Below, one piece after another: positions 6,442-10,124 of a DNA stretch of 10,124 nucleotides. The position numbers and the translations under genes were made by a program. The number at the start of each line of letters is the position of its first letter. Positions within the stretch are counted from its first letter, which is position 1. Below the pieces are notes generated by a model. The model did not search any database and was not told the origin of the DNA. It saw only the letters and a list, made by a program, of their open reading frames with translations. Origin of the DNA: Pseudomonadota bacterium (GTDB lineage: Bacteria > Pseudomonadota > Alphaproteobacteria > Sphingomonadales > Sphingomonadaceae); assembly GCA_029781465.1 (NCBI GenBank), contig JAKOWQ010000396.1, positions 1-10,124 on the forward strand, in the 5' to 3' direction.

Positions 6442-7575
6442 ATGTCCGACAAGACCCCGATCATCTCGATCCGCAACGTCACCAAACGCTTCAAGGGCGC
6501 GCCCAGCGCGGCGGTCGACGATGTCAGCCTGGATATCATGCCGGGCGAATTCTTCGTCCTGCTCGGCCCCTCGGGCTGCGGCAAGACCACGCTGCTCAGG
6601 ATGATCGCCGGGTTCGAGATTCCCACCAGCGGGCAGATCCTGATCGACGGGCAGGACATGGCCGAGGTTCCGCCCAACAAGCGCCCGGTCAACATGGTGT
6701 TCCAGTCCTACGCGGTGTTCCCGCACATGACCGTGGCGCAGAACGTGGGCTACGGCCTCAAGATCGCCGGGGTCAGCGCGGACGAGATCAGGAGCCGGGT
6801 TGCCGAGGCGCTCGAACTGGTCAAGCTCGACGGGCTCGATGCGCGCATGCCCGATCAGCTTTCGGGCGGCCAGCGCCAGCGCGTGGCGCTGGCGCGCAGC
6901 CTGGTGATGCGCCCCAAGGTGCTGCTGCTCGACGAGCCGCTTTCCGCGCTCGACGCCAAGCTGCGCGCGCAGATGCAGTTCGAGCTGGCCGATCTGCAGG
7001 ACAAGGTCGGGATCACCTTCATCACCGTCACCCACGATCAGGACGAGGCGCTGTCGATGGCCGGGCGGATCGCGGTGATGAACAAGGGCGATGTCGCGCA
7101 GCTGGCGGCGCCGGCCGATCTCTACGAATATCCCGCCAACCGCTTCGTCGCCGATTTCGTCGGCTCGGTGAACATCTTCGAGGGCAAGCTGACCCTGGAT
7201 GAGCCTGACAAGGCTGCGGTCGATTGCCCTGGCCTGGGCAAGGTCTGGCTCAATCACGGGGTAACCGGCGCGCACGGATCGAACGTCTGGGTCGCGCTTC
7301 GGCCCGAGAAGATCTACCTCCACGTCCCCGGTGAGGGAAAGGCGGTGCGCGCCGCCGCCGAAGATGCCCCGGAAGGGCACAATTTCGCCCGCGGACAGAT
7401 CAAGGGAATGAGCTATCTGGGCGATATCACGCTCTACGAAATCCAGCTCGATTGCGGCGCGATGATCCGCGTCTCGCGTCCCAACCTGTCGCGCCACGAC
7501 CAGGAGGATTTCACCTGGGATGACCGCGTTTCGATGCATTGGCGCGCCGATAGTCCGGTGGTCTTGCTGAGCTAA
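6442..7575 (+). CDS. potG: Polyamine ABC transporter ATP-binding protein (PotA/PotG family)
   Basis: Cytoplasmic ATPase that powers the PotF-H-I importer. At 377 residues it equals E. coli PotG in length. All nucleotide-binding motifs are intact: Walker A GPSGCGKTT (42-50), Q-loop Q88 in VFQSYAVFPH, signature LSGGQRQ (140-146), Walker B LLLDEP (161-166), D-loop SALD and switch histidine H198 in VTHDQDEAL. From about 220 onward is a C-terminal TOBE-type regulatory domain with VALRPEKIYL and GMSYLGDITLYEIQL, as in PotA/PotG. It follows potI with a 1 nt gap, has AAGG at 6430-6433 as Shine-Dalgarno, and completes the transporter operon. Confidence 0.93.
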   Translation: MSDKTPIISIRNVTKRFKGAPSAAVDDVSLDIMPGEFFVLLGPSGCGKTTLLRMIAGFEIPTSGQILIDGQDMAEVPPNKRPVNMVFQSYAVFPHMTVAQNVGYGLKIAGVSADEIRSRVAEALELVKLDGLDARMPDQLSGGQRQRVALARSLVMRPKVLLLDEPLSALDAKLRAQMQFELADLQDKVGITFITVTHDQDEALSMAGRIAVMNKGDVAQLAAPADLYEYPANRFVADFVGSVNIFEGKLTLDEPDKAAVDCPGLGKVWLNHGVTGAHGSNVWVALRPEKIYLHVPGEGKAVRAAAEDAPEGHNFARGQIKGMSYLGDITLYEIQLDCGAMIRVSRPNLSRHDQEDFTWDDRVSMHWRADSPVVLLS

Positions 7576-7676
7576 GGGATCGGCTTTTCCGATAGCCATC
7601 GCTTTCCATTTCGTATTTCACCCCATGCCGCGCCGCGCCTAGGTTGCGGGGCAGTTTCAACGCAGGAAAACCCACC
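7576..7676 (+). promoter_or_regulatory. Intergenic region between the transporter and catabolic genes, with a small hairpin
   Basis: This 101 nt gap is the longest within the rightward gene run. ATCGG (7579-7583) and CCGAT (7589-7593) form a 5 bp stem with a 5 nt loop just after the potG stop. No T run follows, so it is a weak terminator candidate or an mRNA end-stabilising hairpin. A relatively AT-rich patch (7585-7619) and TAGGTT at 7640-7645 could belong to a second promoter, but no good -35 is seen. AGGAAA at 7664-7669 is the Shine-Dalgarno for the dehydrogenase. It is undecided whether the catabolic genes have their own promoter. Confidence 0.3.
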
Positions 7677-9107
7677 ATGTTCGACAGTCGCGGCCAGTTC
7701 ATCGGCGGCGTGGCGCTTGCCGGGGAAGAAGCCCCCGAAGCGGTATTCAACCCCGCCAGCGGCGAGGAAATCGCCCAGATCGCCAGCGCCAGCCGTGCCC
7801 AGGCCGATGCCGCGGTGGCAGCGGCCGAACGCGCCTTTGCAATCTGGTCGCGGATGCCGCCCAAGGAACGCGCGCTGCGCATGCTGCGCATCGCCGAGCG
7901 GATCGAGGCACTGGCCGATGAATTCGCGCTGCTGGAAATGACCAATTGCGGCAAGCCGATCGGCACCGCCAAGGCGGTCGATGTCGGCAACACGGTTGAC
8001 GTGTTCCGCTTCTTCGCCGGGGCCGCGCGCACGGTTCCGGGGGTTCCGGCGGGCGAATACCGCCCCGGCTTCACCTCGATGCTGCGCCGCGATCCGCTGG
8101 GCGTGTGCGTGGGGATCGCGCCGTGGAACTATCCGCTGATGATGGCGGCGTGGAAGATCGCTCCGGTGATCGCCGCGGGCAACACCGTGGTGCTCAAGCC
8201 TTCGGAGCACACCCCGCTGAGCGCGCTGCAGCTGGCCGAGGTTTGCGCCGAGTTCCTGCCCGAAGGGGTGGTCAACGTGGTTACCGGCAACGGCGCCAGC
8301 GTTGGCGCGCGGCTGGTGGCGCATCCCCGGGTGCGAATGGTTTCGCTGACCGGCGATGTCGCCACGGGGCGCAAGATCCTCGAAGCCGTGGCCCCGACGA
8401 TCAAGCGCACCCATTTCGAGCTGGGAGGCAAGGCCCCGGTGATCGTGCTGGCCGATGCCGACATTCCCGCCGCGGTCGAGGCGATTGCCGAAGGCGGCTA
8501 TTACAATGCCGGGCAGGATTGCACCGCGGCCTGCCGGGTCTATGCCCACGGCGCGATCCATGACCGGCTGGTGGCCGAGCTGCAAGGCGCGATCGAAGCG
8601 ATCTCGCTGGGCGATCCGGCCGAGCCGGGCACCGCGCTGGGTCCGCTGATTACCGCCCGCCAGCGCGACCGGGTCGACGGTTTCGTGGCCCGCGCCCGCG
8701 CCGATACCCCGGCCGAAGTGGTGACCGGCGGTTTCAGCCCCAACCGCCCCGGCTTCTTCTATGCCCCGACGCTGATCGCGGGCGCGCGCCACACCGACGA
8801 GATCGTGCAGAAGGAAGTGTTCGGTCCGGTGGTTTCGGTGACCCGCTTTGACAGCGACGATCAGGCGCTCGAATGGGCCAACGATTGCGAATACGGCCTC
8901 GCCAGCTCGGTCTGGACCCAGGACGTGGGCAAGGCCAACATGTTCGCCTCGCGCCTTGAATACGGCGTCACCTGGATCAACACGCATTCGGTCAACGTCA
9001 CCGAAATGCCCCACGGCGGGGTCAAAAGCTCGGGCTACGGGTCGGACCTTTCAGTCTATTGCCTTGAGCATTATATGACCACCCGGCACGTGATGATGAA
9101 GCACTGA
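7677..9107 (+). CDS. patD: Gamma-aminobutyraldehyde dehydrogenase (PatD-like, NAD+-dependent)
   Basis: Oxidises 4-aminobutyraldehyde, or its gamma-glutamyl form, to the acid with NAD+ in the cytosol. The 476-residue product resembles E. coli PatD (YdcW) along its length: NCGKP, VDVFRFFAGAAR, APWNYPLMMAAWK, VLKPSE, KRTHFELGGKAPVIV, YYNAGQDCTAACR, VQKEVFGPVVSVT, MPHGGVKSSGYG, and an ending RHVMMKH nearly identical to PatD's. Key aldehyde dehydrogenase residues are present: N151, K174, E248 and nucleophile C282. The glycine-loop motif reads TGDVATG rather than the commoner TGSVATG. ATG at 7677 was chosen because AGGAAA lies 7 nt upstream; the frame extends to a TTG at 7644 without ribosome-site support. 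PuuD follows 2 nt after the stop. Pairing with both PuuD and a SpuC-like transaminase leaves open whether the substrate is free or gamma-glutamylated. Confidence 0.9.
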   Translation: MFDSRGQFIGGVALAGEEAPEAVFNPASGEEIAQIASASRAQADAAVAAAERAFAIWSRMPPKERALRMLRIAERIEALADEFALLEMTNCGKPIGTAKAVDVGNTVDVFRFFAGAARTVPGVPAGEYRPGFTSMLRRDPLGVCVGIAPWNYPLMMAAWKIAPVIAAGNTVVLKPSEHTPLSALQLAEVCAEFLPEGVVNVVTGNGASVGARLVAHPRVRMVSLTGDVATGRKILEAVAPTIKRTHFELGGKAPVIVLADADIPAAVEAIAEGGYYNAGQDCTAACRVYAHGAIHDRLVAELQGAIEAISLGDPAEPGTALGPLITARQRDRVDGFVARARADTPAEVVTGGFSPNRPGFFYAPTLIAGARHTDEIVQKEVFGPVVSVTRFDSDDQALEWANDCEYGLASSVWTQDVGKANMFASRLEYGVTWINTHSVNVTEMPHGGVKSSGYGSDLSVYCLEHYMTTRHVMMKH

Positions 9108-9109
9108 CC

Positions 9110-9850
9110 ATGAGCGCCGCCCGCCCCGTCCTTGGCGTGATCGCCTGCCAGCGCACCGTGGGGATCGAACCCGCGCAGGCGGTGATGGAACGCTATATCC
9201 GCGCGGCGATGAAACATGCCGATGCGGCGGCATTGATCGTGCCCTCGCTGCCCGATCTGATGAGCGCGGCGGAGGTTGCCCCCCGGCTCGATGCGGTGCT
9301 GCTTACCGGCAGCCCCTCGAACGTCGAGCCGCACCACTACGAGGACGAAGGCGGTGAAGGCCCCTTCGATCCCGGCCGCGATGCCATCGCGCTGAGCCTG
9401 GTCGAGCGGATGATCGGCCTTGGCCGGCCGGTGTTCGGGATCTGCCGGGGGTTTCAGGAAATCAACGTCGCGCTGGGCGGAACGCTCCGGCGCGACACCA
9501 GCGCCAGCGCCGAGCTGATCGCCCATCACGCCCCTGATGGCGCAGGCTTTGCGGAGATGTTCGATCATCTCCATCCCGTCACCCTGAGCCACGACGGGAT
9601 GCTGGCGCGGTCTTTCGGCAAGACCGCGCTGACGGTCAACTCCGTGCACTTCCAGGGCGTCGGCCAACTGGCTCCGGGGCTGAATGTGGAAGCACGCGCG
9701 CCCGATGGCCTGATCGAGGGCTTTTCCGCCCGCCCCAACGGCGCCCCGGTGATCGCGGTGCAATGGCACCCGGAATGGGACGCCGATGCCAATCCTGACA
9801 GTCAGGCCTTCTTCAAACTGCTCGGACGGGCTATGCGGGGCGAGGCATGA
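9110..9850 (+). CDS. puuD: Gamma-glutamyl-gamma-aminobutyrate hydrolase (PuuD-like class I glutamine amidotransferase fold)
   Basis: Predicted to hydrolyse gamma-glutamyl-GABA to GABA and glutamate, the last step of the gamma-glutamylated putrescine route. The 246-residue protein is one class I amidotransferase domain with the triad in place: nucleophile C112 in FGICRGFQEINVALGG, then H220 and E222 in VQWHPEW. LTGSPSNVEPHHY and DPGRD are PuuD-specific family landmarks, as are VNSVHFQGV and VEARAPDGLIEG. It starts 2 nt after the dehydrogenase stop without a strong Shine-Dalgarno, so coupled translation is likely. Pseudomonas SpuA belongs to the same family. Its presence with PuuA in one locus is the best evidence that polyamines are handled as gamma-glutamyl derivatives here. 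Confidence 0.92.
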   Translation: MSAARPVLGVIACQRTVGIEPAQAVMERYIRAAMKHADAAALIVPSLPDLMSAAEVAPRLDAVLLTGSPSNVEPHHYEDEGGEGPFDPGRDAIALSLVERMIGLGRPVFGICRGFQEINVALGGTLRRDTSASAELIAHHAPDGAGFAEMFDHLHPVTLSHDGMLARSFGKTALTVNSVHFQGVGQLAPGLNVEARAPDGLIEGFSARPNGAPVIAVQWHPEWDADANPDSQAFFKLLGRAMRGEA

Positions 9851-9906
9851 ACACCCGCGTCACCCGCACCAACCGCTTTCTGGCCCGCACCGGCTTTTCT
9901 CCCTGA
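9847..9906 (+). CDS. Possible 19-residue short ORF between puuD and the aminotransferase
   Basis: ATG at 9847 overlaps the puuD stop (ATGA) and opens a 19-codon frame, MNTRVTRTNRFLARTGFSP, ending at TGA 9904-9906. It is rich in Arg and Thr and has no recognised domain. It ends directly before the hairpin at 9907-9935. The ATGA overlap would permit reinitiation by ribosomes leaving puuD, so it could be a leader peptide. A chance ORF is equally possible at this length, and I know of no homologue. Confidence 0.25.
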   Translation: MNTRVTRTNRFLARTGFSP

Positions 9907-9935
9907 GGCCGGCGTTCACCCATCGAACGCCTGCC
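9907..9935 (+). promoter_or_regulatory. Strong RNA hairpin upstream of the second aminotransferase gene
   Basis: GGCCGGCGTTC (9907-9917) pairs with GAACGCCTGCC (9925-9935) around a 7 nt loop: seven perfect pairs, one C-T mismatch, then three more G-C pairs. It starts right after the short ORF's stop and ends 7 nt before the AAGGGAGA Shine-Dalgarno (9943-9950). No T run follows, so an intrinsic terminator is unlikely. An RNA-stability element, a ribosome-regulated structure or a protein-binding site are alternatives. Confidence 0.45.
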
Positions 9936-9957
9936 ATGATCCAAGGGAGAACCCGAA

Positions 9958-10124
9958 ATGCCCCGCAATTACGATATCGCCGAACTCAAGCGCCTCGACG
10001 TCAAGCACCACCTGCCCGCGCAGCAGGATTTCAAGCTGATCGAGGACATGGGCGGCAGCCGCATCGTCACCCACGCCGAGGGATGCTACATCCACGATGG
10101 CGACGGCAACCGCATCCTGGATGG
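9958..10124 (+). CDS. spuC: Class III aminotransferase, putrescine:pyruvate (SpuC-like), N-terminal 55 residues
   Basis: ATG at 9958, 8 nt after a good Shine-Dalgarno (GGGAG, 9945-9949), begins a frame still open at the right edge. The fragment contains LDVKHHLPAQQDFKLIEDMG and then GSRIVTHAEGCYIHDGDGN, followed by RILDG. This is the N-terminal pattern of class III PLP-dependent omega-aminotransferases such as Pseudomonas SpuC (compare the family's HHLHPFTD and EGVYLWDSEGNKILDGMAG). Such enzymes move the amino group of putrescine, or of gamma-glutamylputrescine, to pyruvate and yield an aldehyde for the dehydrogenase encoded upstream. PLP-binding residues lie beyond the window, so substrate assignment rests on context. 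HHLP in place of the usual HHLH is a minor difference. Confidence 0.75.
   Translation, partial: MPRNYDIAELKRLDVKHHLPAQQDFKLIEDMGGSRIVTHAEGCYIHDGDGNRILD

Noticed and set aside
5409..6695. Minus-strand open frame (428 codons) across potH, potI and potG
   Set aside because: It spans three well-supported genes, has low-complexity Gln/His/Arg/Asp-rich content and no ribosome site or domain. It is a codon-bias shadow.
6397..7599. Minus-strand open frame (400 codons) opposite potG
   Set aside because: It mirrors the ABC ATPase gene with no family signature of its own.
7644..7676. TTG start at 7644 for the dehydrogenase
   Set aside because: It has no ribosome site, whereas ATG at 7677 has AGGAAA at good spacing and matches the family N-terminus.
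7572..9014. Long minus-strand open frame (480 codons) opposite the dehydrogenase gene
   Set aside because: The product is rich in Gly, His and Arg with no recognisable domain, and lies antisense to a clear aldehyde dehydrogenase. Long antisense frames are expected in GC-rich coding DNA.
1..10124. Mobile elements, CRISPR arrays, tRNA or rRNA genes, defence systems
   Set aside because: I saw no transposase, terminal repeats, regularly spaced repeats or RNA-gene-like sequence. Genes and gaps account for the whole window, and no stretch over 300 bases lacks a gene.

Overview
The window is a high-GC, densely packed polyamine (putrescine) uptake and breakdown locus. GC content, gene order and the DUF2189 membrane protein suggest an alphaproteobacterium, most likely of the Sphingomonadales (Novosphingobium, Sphingobium or Erythrobacter type). 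That assignment is inference from style and family memory; there is no rRNA or marker gene here.

Layout: (a) 1-1643, plus strand: the C-terminal end of a glutamate-1-semialdehyde-aminomutase-like class III aminotransferase overlaps by 4 nt (ATGA) the start of a PuuA-type gamma-glutamylpolyamine synthetase of the glutamine synthetase superfamily. (b) 1717-2499, plus strand: a DUF2189 integral membrane protein of unknown function, whose ribosome binding site lies in an inverted repeat. (c) 2503-3399, minus strand: a LysR-type regulator, convergent with DUF2189 (3 nt gap) and divergent from the transporter operon. (d) 3400-3544: a 145 bp divergent control region with a 12 bp perfect palindrome and a plausible promoter. 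(e) 3545-7575, plus strand: a complete polyamine ABC importer in the order binding lipoprotein, permease, permease, ATPase (PotF-H-I-G like). (f) 7677-9850, plus strand: a PatD-like gamma-aminobutyraldehyde dehydrogenase and a PuuD-like gamma-glutamyl-GABA hydrolase. (g) 9847-10124, plus strand: a possible 19-codon ORF, a strong hairpin, and the first 55 codons of a second class III aminotransferase of the SpuC (putrescine:pyruvate) kind.

Proposed joint function: PotFGHI imports putrescine or related polyamines, PuuA can gamma-glutamylate them, a transaminase (in place of the PuuB oxidase, which is not in the window) produces an aldehyde, the dehydrogenase oxidises it, and PuuD releases GABA and glutamate. 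The set resembles the Pseudomonas spu cluster crossed with the E. coli puu and pat systems. The LysR protein is the obvious candidate regulator. Nothing here is clearly a new biological system. The most interesting points are the hybrid pathway composition, the Tat-lipoprotein binding protein with an altered ligand pocket, and the short ORF plus hairpin before the last aminotransferase.
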